DNA of 40,693 nucleotides from JABWCE01 sp964355045 (GTDB lineage Bacteria > Bacteroidota > Bacteroidia > NS11-12g > UBA9320). The position numbers and the translations under genes were made by a program. Of this stretch, positions 8,394 to 16,160 are shown in pieces. The notes beneath the pieces were generated by a model. The model was given only the letters and a program-made list of their open reading frames with translations, did no database searches and was not told the origin of the DNA. The stretch lies in contig CAYHCM010000012.1 in assembly GCA_964355045.1 (NCBI GenBank), forward strand, positions 1-40,693. The letters are read 5' to 3'. Within the stretch, counting starts at the first letter, position 1, and each line of letters begins with the position of its first letter.

Positions 8394-9515
8394 CTAATCA
8401 CCTCCATGTTGAAAGCATTTACCATTTGGGCTATACGTCATGTGTTTACATCTGTTACCGGCTTTTGTAATTCCGGCACATTGAACGGAAGTTGCCCTTT
8501 TTTTAGCCTTTGCAGGTGAATTTGTACTTCCTTCTTTCTGACTTTCGTGCAAATAACAATAACCGGAAACATTAACAGTTTGTTTTTTACATCGGTTGCC
8601 CGCCTTGGTTATTCCTTTGCATTGACCTGAATATTTTACTTCCTCTTCCGGGTTTTCAATTTTTACACTTTTCCATGTCCAGCAAGTGCTGCCCAAAGTT
8701 GCTTCAATCAGGTTTTCCTGACTGTCAGGTAGCAATGGAAAAAAATCTATACCCGTAAATTTTTCAATACTATCAATTGTAACTGCAAAATTCAACAAAG
8801 GCGCTTTAGAACCTGTGTTGGGGATAATAAAGCCAATTCCCTTGATACCCGGTTCGCTGTAATCAAAAATAACTTTATAAAAATATTTTGGAATTGAAAC
8901 TTTATTGGCACCGATAGTTGAAAGTCCGGCTGTTAAAACCGGCCCCGTAACAATATAAACCGAATTGTTTTCAATTGCCCAGGTTCTTGCCAATTCTTCC
9001 AGTCGTTTCCAAACGCCTCTGTTAAAACCCGGATCCTGAGGACTCATATTACTGTAATAAAATGATTCAGCCATTGTTGTAAAAGACCAACCCATATCCG
9101 CTGCAGGTGCCAAATGTCCTTTATCGTAACCTGAACCGGCATAATCTTTATCGTTGGCAGTCTCAGTTTTTACTTCCGGATCAGAAATAAATTTGTCGTT
9201 TCTTTCAGCAATTTTTTTTGTTTCTTCTTTCGTCAACTCATAAGCCACCCAGCTCGCCTGTTCGTGCGTTTCATTATAAAGAAGCGAATAACCTGTATGT
9301 GAAATAACGATATCTTTTGAATTGGTTTTGGGTAGCTCTAATTTTAAAATAGGAGTTATTTTTATTTTGTTAAGCGGAATGCTGTCGGCATTAATCCTTG
9401 TACTGTTGTCGTACAGTAAAACTTTTTTACCATCGGTAGTTGTCGCCTCCTGTTGTCCGCAAGCCTGCAATTGAAATGTAAGAATTGTTAGCAGTATAAG
9501 AGTTAGTTTCCGCAT
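8394..9515 (-). CDS. DNA/RNA non-specific endonuclease lipoprotein with two Cys/His tail repeats
   Basis: A NUC1-type non-specific nuclease that would degrade DNA and RNA outside the cytoplasm. From the ATG at 9515 it begins MRKLTLILLTILTFQLQACGQQ, a lipoprotein signal with lipobox LQAC. A TTG 24 bp upstream is open but less likely. The nuclease core shows YDKGHLAPAADM (the DRGH-type motif with Lys in place of Arg, catalytic His at residue 134) and YSNMSPQDPGFNRGVW with the Mg-binding Asn. The last 70 or so residues hold two copies of the pattern C-x-GITKAGNRCK ... G-x-C-x2-H, likely small zinc-binding units. Fusion of such repeats to this nuclease is the notable feature. Catalytic family is confident; the role of the tail is not known. 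Confidence 0.88.
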   Translation of the reverse strand: MRKLTLILLTILTFQLQACGQQEATTTDGKKVLLYDNSTRINADSIPLNKIKITPILKLELPKTNSKDIVISHTGYSLLYNETHEQASWVAYELTKEETKKIAERNDKFISDPEVKTETANDKDYAGSGYDKGHLAPAADMGWSFTTMAESFYYSNMSPQDPGFNRGVWKRLEELARTWAIENNSVYIVTGPVLTAGLSTIGANKVSIPKYFYKVIFDYSEPGIKGIGFIIPNTGSKAPLLNFAVTIDSIEKFTGIDFFPLLPDSQENLIEATLGSTCWTWKSVKIENPEEEVKYSGQCKGITKAGNRCKKQTVNVSGYCYLHESQKEGSTNSPAKAKKRATSVQCAGITKAGNRCKHMTYSPNGKCFQHGGD

Positions 9516-9658
9516 ATTGGTGTTCTTAATTTTTACCAAATATTTTAATACTGTTTCCGTTTTTCTGTAAAGATTTTTTGTTGTTTACCATTTTTTTTAA
9601 AACCAACAACAAACCAAGGTGTTTAAATTGAAATTATCAAGGTGATAAAAACGAATGA

Positions 9659-9666
9659 TTATATTT
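9659..9666 (+). promoter_or_regulatory. -7 element ahead of the CNNM/CorC gene
   Basis: TATATTTG matches TAnnTTTG and ends 12 bp before the ATG at 9679. No TTG lies at the usual 19-21 bp upstream. Its position argues against the upstream ATG at 9655, which would precede the transcription start. Confidence 0.35.
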
Positions 9667-9678
9667 GCAATCACAAAA

Positions 9679-10920
9679 ATGGTTACCCCGATTATTGTAA
9701 TATTGGTTTCACTGGCAATGGCCGCTTTTTTCTCAGGCCTTGAAATTGCTTTTGTATCGGCAAATAAACTTCGGATTGAACTTAAAAGTAAGCAGGGAAG
9801 TTCCTGGGCAGCATTGGTTTCTGATTATTACAAATCCCCTTCGCGCTTTATCAGCACTATTTTAGTAGCTTATAATATAATACTGGTTATTTATGGAATT
9901 TTTATAGGGAAACTTTTAAATGATTTATTCGATTATTCACGAGTAGCTAATTTACTAATAAGTACCGTTATCAGCACCATTATTGTACTTTTTACAGCCG
10001 ATTTTTTACCCAAAGCATTGTTCCGGATAAATCCTAATTTTATTCTTTCCATTTTTATATATCCCTTTCAATTATTCTATTATTTGCTTTGGCCAATTGT
10101 TCAGTTTGTGATTTGGTTATCAAAAAAAGTATTAAGAATTCTTACATCTCAGGTATTTGTAGAAACCGCCCCGGCATTTACCAAAGTGGATCTCGGGCAT
10201 TTTATTTCTGAAACCTTACAAGACAATCGCAAAAGTGAAGTGGATGCCGAGATTTTAAAAAATGCTTTGGATTTTAGCACGGTAAGGGTTCGCGATTGCA
10301 TTGTACCACGAACTGACCTTGTAGCAATTGAAGTAAATGAAACAATGGATGATTTAACAGCATTATTTCTTGAATCGCATCATTCTAAAATATTGGTTTA
10401 CCGCGACTCGATAGATAATATTATAGGGTATGTGCATCAAATAGAAATGTTTAAAAAACCCAAATCTATCAAATCTATTTTGATGCCAATACTTATTACC
10501 AATGAAAGCCGCACTGCCCAACAAATGTTGAATGAATTTGTAAAAAAACGAAAAAGTATTGCGCTTGTTGTGGATGAATTTGGGGGTACCGCCGGTATTA
10601 TTACTGTGGAAGACATTATGGAAGAAATTTTGGGTGAAATAGACGATGAACACGATGACTCCAATCATATTACCGAAAAACAAATTGCCGAAAATGAATT
10701 TGAATTATCGGCTTCATTAGAGGTAGATTATTTGAATGAAAAATATGCATTTAATATTCCGGAAGGAGAGTATGAAACTCTCGCAGGGTATATAATTGCG
10801 GAGCATGGAAGCATTCCGTCGGAAGGAGAAGATTTAAATATTCAGCGGTTTAAAGTTAAAATATTAAAGTTTGATGAGGCGAGAATTGACTTGGTGAGAA
10901 TGTTGGTTGGGGATGAATAA
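9679..10920 (+). CDS. CNNM/CorC-family membrane protein (DUF21, CBS pair, CorC_HlyC)
   Basis: Inner-membrane protein of the hemolysin C/CorC group, relatives of which help export Mg2+ or other divalent ions. The N-terminal 150 or so residues form the DUF21 membrane domain (MVTPIIVILVSLAMAAFFSG, then two further hydrophobic blocks). A CBS pair follows, recognisable by DCIVPRTDLVAIE and SIALVVDEFGGTAGIITVED. A CorC_HlyC domain with an acidic linker (EILGEIDDEHDD) ends the protein. The start at 9679 is preferred because it gives the typical short N-terminus and fits the -7 element. The ATG at 9655 would add 8 residues. It could be the gliding-associated paralogue GldE, but nothing here singles that out. 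Confidence 0.88.
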   Translation: MVTPIIVILVSLAMAAFFSGLEIAFVSANKLRIELKSKQGSSWAALVSDYYKSPSRFISTILVAYNIILVIYGIFIGKLLNDLFDYSRVANLLISTVISTIIVLFTADFLPKALFRINPNFILSIFIYPFQLFYYLLWPIVQFVIWLSKKVLRILTSQVFVETAPAFTKVDLGHFISETLQDNRKSEVDAEILKNALDFSTVRVRDCIVPRTDLVAIEVNETMDDLTALFLESHHSKILVYRDSIDNIIGYVHQIEMFKKPKSIKSILMPILITNESRTAQQMLNEFVKKRKSIALVVDEFGGTAGIITVEDIMEEILGEIDDEHDDSNHITEKQIAENEFELSASLEVDYLNEKYAFNIPEGEYETLAGYIIAEHGSIPSEGEDLNIQRFKVKILKFDEARIDLVRMLVGDE

Positions 10921-10925
10921 GAGCA

Positions 10926-10955
10926 TTTTAGATTTACGATTTTAGATTTACGATT
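10926..10955. repeat. Short tandem TTTTAGATTTACGA units
   Basis: Two consecutive units of about 14 bp (TTTTAGATTTACGA) sit just after the CNNM gene. Variants of the same unit recur at about 15025-15048, 15186-15220, 17492-17520 and 18505-18540, so it is a dispersed low-complexity repeat of this genome. Confidence 0.55.
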
Positions 10956-10989
10956 ATTCAATATTCAAATAAAATTAAATAAATATTTT

Positions 10990-11661
10990 ATGGAAAATTT
11001 ACCACAATTCATCGGTTTGGTTTTTGGATTAACTACTATTCTCACGGTTATCCTTTTTTATAAAGCCGCCAATTATTCGAGAACAGTTTTAGTTATAATT
11101 TGCTGCTGGTTGTTGTTGCATGCATTTATAAGTTTGACGGGTTTTTATACCATAACCGACACCTTGCCACCCCGGCTGGCATTAGCAGTTGCACCAATGA
11201 TTATTGGAATTGTACTTTTGTTTATTACAACAAAAGGAAAACTATTTATTGATAGCTTGGATAACAAAACCTTAACCCTTCTTCATACTATTAGAATTCC
11301 GGTAGAAGTAGTTTTGTTTTGGCTCTATCTGGAAAATAAAATACCGCAACTTATGACGTTTGAAGGACGAAATTTTGATATTATTGCCGGCTTTACAGCC
11401 CCGTTAATTTGGTATTTCGGGTATGTAAAAAACAATCTTTCACCTAAAATAATTTTGATATGGAATTTTATTTGCCTTGGGCTTTTACTAAATATTATGG
11501 TAAATGCTGTTCTTTCGGTGCCATTTCCTATTCAGCAATTTGCATTTGACCAACCCAATATTGCGGTTTTATATTTTCCGTTTGTTTGGTTGCCGGGTTG
11601 TATTGTGCCTTTGGTTTTACTATCGCATTTGGCTGTGATACGAAAATTGATAAAAGGATAA
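10990..11661 (+). CDS. Integral membrane protein of unknown function
   Basis: A 223-residue very hydrophobic protein with about six or seven membrane spans, for example FIGLVFGLTTILTVILFY, VLVIICCWLLLHAFISL, LAVAPMIIGIVLLFI, IILIWNFICLGLLLNIMV and the C-terminal FVWLPGCIVPLVLLSHLAV. Short charged loops separate them and the end is basic (RKLIKG). No catalytic motif is recognised. It starts 69 bp after the CNNM gene on the same strand and could share its transcript. It converges with the PNGase-like gene, leaving only 7 bp between the stops. Confidence 0.75.
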   Translation: MENLPQFIGLVFGLTTILTVILFYKAANYSRTVLVIICCWLLLHAFISLTGFYTITDTLPPRLALAVAPMIIGIVLLFITTKGKLFIDSLDNKTLTLLHTIRIPVEVVLFWLYLENKIPQLMTFEGRNFDIIAGFTAPLIWYFGYVKNNLSPKIILIWNFICLGLLLNIMVNAVLSVPFPIQQFAFDQPNIAVLYFPFVWLPGCIVPLVLLSHLAVIRKLIKG

Positions 11662-11668
11662 TTTAAGA

Positions 11669-13597
11669 TTATTTCACCAATAATCTTCTTACAATTTTTT
11701 TCTTACCGCTAGTAAGTTTTACAAAATAAATTCCCGATGAAACATTAAGGTCTTTAATGTCAATGTCAGGTTCGGTATCAATATCCACGGTACGTTTGTA
11801 AACTATTTGTCCAATGGAGTTAATAATTTCCAAATCATATTTACCCAAAAGCCCGGAAGTAATTAGTGTAAAATTTCCACTGGCCGGGTTAGGCATCACT
11901 ATCACCTCATTACCGGATGGTTCGTTGGGATATACCGGTTGCTGCCCTTTTTGAAGACTATCCACAATAAAGGCATAGTAAATCCGGTAGCCAAAATCGG
12001 TCCCAAAGTTTTTCAATACTGTATTGGCTGTGGCTTTTCGCAATCGCAAATAGCCTCCTCCCTGAGCAGTATTTGCCCAAAAATTAAGGCCATCGGTTCC
12101 ATCATCCAACAATTCCAAAGTGTAACATCCGGGTTTAATATTTTTAAGTGTATCGCGATAAACCTTGTTGGCAGTTAGATTATCTCTGCTAATAATTATA
12201 CTATCGTGTGAATCCTTCAGTACATAACGATTTTCCTCCGGAAAATTGTTGGTTTTAAATTCGATATATAGTTTGTCTTTATAAATATCAGGGAGTTTAA
12301 ATGGGGTTGTCATGGTATTATTTTCCTCATAACTATCGGCTTTGCCATTGCGTTTAGTTAAAGTGCATTGGAAAATATTTTTACCATCGCCTCTGTAAAA
12401 TCCGGCATCTAAAATTGGCAATAAAACCGTTTCGGTCTGCAAAAAACCAAGCTTGCCTTTCCATTTATATTTCATAATAAAACCTCCGGAGACATTATAT
12501 ACTATATCAAGTGAAGTCATGGTATCAGTAGAATTATTGCGAATAATTATTTTTGGTTCGGCACAATTAGGACTAAATTTATTATTCATTTGCGCAGTAC
12601 TTGGCGATAGGATATCATAAATTTCAGCATCATTGGTAAATGCAGGTTTGCCGTATTGTATCACATGCATGGCCATTACATAATTACCGCCACCCATACC
12701 TAAATTATCGGTTGGTACAGGGGTAATCCGATAGTCCATTTGTAAACTGTCGCCATTTTTAAAACGGGTAATATCAAATTCGGTATCTTTTACTCTATCG
12801 CCGGGGCACCAGCCTTCGCGGGCATATGGCCAGGTACCGCCTTGCGGAAATACCGGATTATCGGCACAATCCAAAGTTTGCCAAATATGCCAATCCTTGA
12901 TTAACTGGGAACCTGAATACAATGAATGAACATTATTTTTCCATTCGCAACAATGCGGGTAGCTGCCATCATTGCTATTATGTCCATGGCCTGTAATACG
13001 GCTTCTGAATTTTAAAGTATTTGTGTTTGGTTCTACATAAACTGATTTAAAGGCAAGACGTTTGTCGGATGACAAGTCTGCATAACTGTAAGAAGTAGCG
13101 CCTTTATCCCAAACCTGATTTATTTTAACAACCTCAGCGGGTGGCGTTCCTTTAATAAAAATAAATTTAAGATCTAATAATTCCTGTGTATTTCCGGCTG
13201 AAAGTTTTACAGAATCGGTAAGTAAACTCATATAATCTGAAACATCATAAATCCATGTAAACCCATTGGGGCCAAGAGATAAGTTAATTCCATAAGGGGT
13301 AATATAACGGGCAATTTCATAGGTTACTCCAAGTTTGTCAGTCACGAAGGTATAAGTTAAATAATCCCATTCGCCACAGGCATATTTATTATCATATTTT
13401 GAAACTTTAGGATAACATTTTAAGGTATAAAGCATCAATACCTTTCTGTATTTTTCGGTAGCTGCAGGAAATTTAAAAATTCCGTTTCTTTTGGTGGAAT
13501 CTTTGAATGTAAAGGTTTGGATAGTATCCGCCTGACCTTTTGCAAAATTTGAAATAAAAATAAAGGCTAAAAAAACGAGAAAGTATAATCTTGTCAT
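11669..13597 (-). CDS. Secreted PNGase F-like protein with T9SS type A sorting domain
   Basis: Probable extracellular glycoprotein-active enzyme related to peptide-N-glycosidase F, which releases N-glycans from asparagine. After a signal peptide (MTRLYFLVFLAFIFISNFAKG) the first 150 or so residues carry CGEWDYLTYTFV and ARYITPYG. D78 in GEWDY is in a position like the catalytic Asp of PNGase F. The second domain shows ITGHGHNSNDGSYPHCCEW (201-219), WQTLDC and FPQGGTWPYAREGWCPGDR (250-268), the most diagnostic stretch. The last 80 or so residues are a T9SS type A domain (VMPNPASGNF ... GIYFVKLTSGKKKIVRRLLVK), meaning export through the outer membrane and anchoring at the surface. Family is confident by motif; glycan specificity is unknown. 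Confidence 0.82.
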   Translation of the reverse strand: MTRLYFLVFLAFIFISNFAKGQADTIQTFTFKDSTKRNGIFKFPAATEKYRKVLMLYTLKCYPKVSKYDNKYACGEWDYLTYTFVTDKLGVTYEIARYITPYGINLSLGPNGFTWIYDVSDYMSLLTDSVKLSAGNTQELLDLKFIFIKGTPPAEVVKINQVWDKGATSYSYADLSSDKRLAFKSVYVEPNTNTLKFRSRITGHGHNSNDGSYPHCCEWKNNVHSLYSGSQLIKDWHIWQTLDCADNPVFPQGGTWPYAREGWCPGDRVKDTEFDITRFKNGDSLQMDYRITPVPTDNLGMGGGNYVMAMHVIQYGKPAFTNDAEIYDILSPSTAQMNNKFSPNCAEPKIIIRNNSTDTMTSLDIVYNVSGGFIMKYKWKGKLGFLQTETVLLPILDAGFYRGDGKNIFQCTLTKRNGKADSYEENNTMTTPFKLPDIYKDKLYIEFKTNNFPEENRYVLKDSHDSIIISRDNLTANKVYRDTLKNIKPGCYTLELLDDGTDGLNFWANTAQGGGYLRLRKATANTVLKNFGTDFGYRIYYAFIVDSLQKGQQPVYPNEPSGNEVIVMPNPASGNFTLITSGLLGKYDLEIINSIGQIVYKRTVDIDTEPDIDIKDLNVSSGIYFVKLTSGKKKIVRRLLVK

Positions 13598-13639
13598 GTT
13601 AAAAATTAAGGTGTAAAAATAATGAAAAATTTATCTAAT

Positions 13640-13765
13640 CCGTCGGTTAAAACCGACGGCAATGGATTTGGCTAAAAGTTTAAAACCGACGGCAATGGAT
13701 TTGGCTAAAAGGTTAAAACCGATGGCAATGGATTTAGCCAGTCAGTTTAAACAGAAGGCAGCGAT
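13640..13765. repeat. Palindrome plus 33-bp tandem repeat between PNGase-like gene and lgt
   Basis: A 20-bp palindrome with arms CCGTCGGTT/AACCGACGG lies at 13640-13659. From 13648 a 33-bp unit beginning TAAAACCGACGGCAATGG repeats head to tail at 13648-13680, 13681-13713 and 13714-13746, with a degenerate partial copy after that. The same palindrome core is found, in opposite orientation, inside the end of lgt (13848-13867 and, diverged, 13806-13825). This is not CRISPR, because the units abut without spacers. Confidence 0.8.
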
Positions 13766-15022
13766 TTAGCTTATGTCGGTTTCAATCTGTTCTGTTTTCC
13801 CATTGCCGTCAGTTTCAATTGACGGAACCGGAGTTGTTTTTCCATTGCCGTCGGTTTTAACCGACGGAACTTTATTCTTATAAGCATAAGCCAACAAAGC
13901 AATCCCTCCGATAAATAAAATTACTGAAATCAGTTCAGCCTGTGTAGGGTTTCCCCATATTTTGATGGTACTGTTAACTCTTATTTTTTCAATAAAAAAT
14001 CGCTCGACCCCCGCCATAATAAGGTAAATACCAAATAAGGCCCCGTCCGGTTTTATTTTTTTGCGAAGCATCCATAAAACCCCAAAAAGGGCGATGGCAG
14101 CTATAGCTTCATACATGGGTGTTGGCCAAACAGGTAATTGAAGATAAGGCGTATCTGCAAAATTACAAGGCATACTTCCTCCGGTTGGGTCACATTCAAG
14201 ATTCACATTATTCGGATAATTGTAAGCCCAAACCCAATCGGGCATAAATGATAGCCAATTCGGTTTTGCACTGGTATTTACAATTCCCCAATCGCCATCG
14301 CCGCTGAAATGACAGCCCAATCGCCCCAATCCGTATGACAACATCATGGCCGGACCACCAACATCCAACATATGCAATGGTTTAATTCCTTTTTTATTGG
14401 CTACCCATAAAACCCCTGCCCCTCCACAAATTAACCCACCAAAGAATGTAAGACCACTGGCTGAAAATAGATTACCTATTGGGTCGGCTATAAATCGATC
14501 CCAATATTCGAGCCAATCAAATATCTTTGCCCCTAAAATTCCTGTGATGGCAGCCACCAAGGTTATGTAGCCCATGTGTTGCCATGGATGCACCACTACC
14601 AATTCTTCTCCGGGTTCGTCTTTGCGTTGTTTTTTGTCCTCACGCCATTTTAAATAAAACAGCAATCCGGCTAATAAAATACCTGAAATCCAGTTGCCGT
14701 TTAACGAAAAAATGTATTGCTGTGAGCCGCCTGATAACAATGATTTATCGAAAAATAAAGGCAGAAGCTTATACCCGAAAATAAAACCAATCAACGTATT
14801 TACTATATAATCGGCCACTGGCAAGGCATAGCCCATTTTTTCCATTCGGGTAGTGGGCAATAAAATTCCTTCCTTTTCCTTGCGGCGAAGTTCAAGAGTC
14901 ATGACATAATTAGCTGCAAGAAAAGCTATAGCTACAAAAAAACCGAACATATTGGCTATTTGTAAAATTGGAATATCAAAACCGAAAAGGTCTTTTATGG
15001 CGTGGTAAAGGGTAGGGTACAT
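13766..15022 (-). CDS. lgt: Prolipoprotein diacylglyceryl transferase
   Basis: Inner-membrane enzyme that moves a diacylglyceryl group from phosphatidylglycerol to the lipobox cysteine of prolipoproteins, the first step of lipoprotein maturation. The Lgt signature is GRLGCHFSGDGDWG (233-246), supported by HPWQHMGYITL, LTFFGGLICGG and PTPMYEAIAAIALF. At 418 residues it is well over 100 longer than E. coli Lgt. Most of the excess is an N-terminal extension with extra membrane spans plus a charged loop KWREDKKQRKDEPGEE, as in other Bacteroidota. The last 36 residues are an unusual hydrophilic tail with two DGNGKT units encoded by the intergenic palindromic repeat. The ATG at 15022 is the only sensible start. 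Confidence 0.95.
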   Translation of the reverse strand: MYPTLYHAIKDLFGFDIPILQIANMFGFFVAIAFLAANYVMTLELRRKEKEGILLPTTRMEKMGYALPVADYIVNTLIGFIFGYKLLPLFFDKSLLSGGSQQYIFSLNGNWISGILLAGLLFYLKWREDKKQRKDEPGEELVVVHPWQHMGYITLVAAITGILGAKIFDWLEYWDRFIADPIGNLFSASGLTFFGGLICGGAGVLWVANKKGIKPLHMLDVGGPAMMLSYGLGRLGCHFSGDGDWGIVNTSAKPNWLSFMPDWVWAYNYPNNVNLECDPTGGSMPCNFADTPYLQLPVWPTPMYEAIAAIALFGVLWMLRKKIKPDGALFGIYLIMAGVERFFIEKIRVNSTIKIWGNPTQAELISVILFIGGIALLAYAYKNKVPSVKTDGNGKTTPVPSIETDGNGKTEQIETDIS

Positions 15023-15317
15023 TTTTTATTTACGATTTTAGATTTAATTGGAAATTTGAAATTGGAAATTTTGAAGATTTGGAGATTTGAAAATGAGGCA
15101 ATTTGAAAATGGCGTACAAATGCTTTAAGTGAAAGTCCCCCTTGTGTGATGGATTGTGAAGTGGCGAAGGGGGTAGGGGGATGCATTTTTATTTACGATT
15201 TTAGATTTATGATTTTAGATTTTGGGTCTTAGTTTTTGGAATTTGTTTTTTGTTTTTTGTTTTTTGGGATTTGGGATTTGGGATTTGGAATTTGGAATTT
15301 GGGATTTTTGGTTTTTT
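15023..15317. repeat. Low-complexity intergenic repeats upstream of lgt
   Basis: No gene is supported here. The stretch holds TTTACGATTTTAGATTT units at both ends (15025-15045 and 15186-15220), an imperfect inverted repeat of a C-run and a G-run (about 15136-15142 with 15169-15180), and from about 15240 to 15310 a tract of heptamers, first TTTTTTG, then GGGATTT/GGAATTT, repeated about ten times. Such tracts vary in length easily, and the lgt promoter must lie inside or beside this region. Confidence 0.6.
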
Positions 15318-16064
15318 CTATTCAATTTTTCCAAGCTTCAAAAATAATGGAAACTTAACAGGATACGACTTTCCAACCCCCCAAACCTTTAATAAATCTG
15401 ATTCAATTAATTTTATAGGATTAAAACCCTGCTCTTTATTAAATTTTACTACACTCGACCACGAATTTAAATAACCAATTAATTGTTCAAAATTCCATTG
15501 GGTTTTAATTTCAAAAGACGGGGCATCAATTTCCTTATACGGAAATTGAATTTTGGAATAAGATTCTTCTACTTTTCGCCGGTCAGCATCCCAATATTTA
15601 CCAACTGTATTTGTATAAAAATCAGAAATTACTATATCAATTTCGGGTGAAATTTTCAAGAGATTATAACCCCATACCGCAAGGATACTATTATGTTTAG
15701 CTACCCGATTTACTTCTTTATAAAATCCATCTTCATCAAACCAATGAAAAGCCTGAGCCACCGTTATCAAATCAAATTTATTTTCCTCAAAATTGGTTTT
15801 CTCCGCTCTTGAATGCCTATAAAAAATATTTTGTTTCGCCGGGGCTAATGCCAATTGTGAATCGCTGATGTCAGTAGCATAAACGTGATTAAATTTATTA
15901 GATAATTCCAAAGCAACCTGACCATTACCCGTTCCGCAATCCCAGGCATTTTCAAAGTTTTTTACATTAGAATAAATAAACTTATATAAATTATCGGGAT
16001 ACACCGGCCTGAATTTGGCATAGGTTTTAGCTCTTTCCGAAAAATTATCAATGATTGTTTTCAT
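15318..16064 (-). CDS. Class I SAM-dependent methyltransferase (substrate unknown)
   Basis: Cytosolic methyltransferase of the Methyltransf_11 type, 248 residues. Motif I is AWDCGTGNGQVA at 40-51. The strand-end acidic residue is in YATDIS, and the motif IV/post-I region reads FDLITVAQAFHWFD, typical of small-molecule methyltransferases related to TAM and BioC-like enzymes. The N-terminal FSERAKTYAKFRPVYP is also typical of this group. The C-terminal third, with several Trp and Lys residues, is likely substrate binding. It stands upstream of lgt on the same strand, but the long repeat region between them makes a shared transcript doubtful. Substrate cannot be inferred. Confidence 0.85.
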   Translation of the reverse strand: MKTIIDNFSERAKTYAKFRPVYPDNLYKFIYSNVKNFENAWDCGTGNGQVALELSNKFNHVYATDISDSQLALAPAKQNIFYRHSRAEKTNFEENKFDLITVAQAFHWFDEDGFYKEVNRVAKHNSILAVWGYNLLKISPEIDIVISDFYTNTVGKYWDADRRKVEESYSKIQFPYKEIDAPSFEIKTQWNFEQLIGYLNSWSSVVKFNKEQGFNPIKLIESDLLKVWGVGKSYPVKFPLFLKLGKIE

Positions 16065-16104
16065 AGAGTTTATTTGGAAAATGTATGTTTAAATATCATA
16101 AAAA

Positions 16105-16132
16105 TCCCCCTAACCCCCTTTTTAAGGGGGAA
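16105..16132 (-). terminator. G/C-run hairpin after mtaB
   Basis: CCCCCTT and AAGGGGG pair across a 3-base loop at 16114-16130, with a further C-run at 16106-16110. Read on the minus strand the hairpin comes about 30 bp after the mtaB stop and is followed by a short T-rich run, so it could act as a terminator. Similar C-run/G-run hairpins are common dispersed repeats in Bacteroidota, so it may simply be one of those. Confidence 0.4.
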
Positions 16133-16160
16133 TTTGGACTCCGAAAAATAATCAATTTCA

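Noticed and set aside
10363..10683. 106-codon minus-strand frame opposite the CNNM/CorC gene
   Set aside because: Antisense shadow of a conserved CBS domain; no independent support.
13648..13746. Direct repeats resembling a CRISPR array
   Set aside because: The 33-bp units abut directly, with no unique spacers and no cas genes nearby; it is a tandem repeat.
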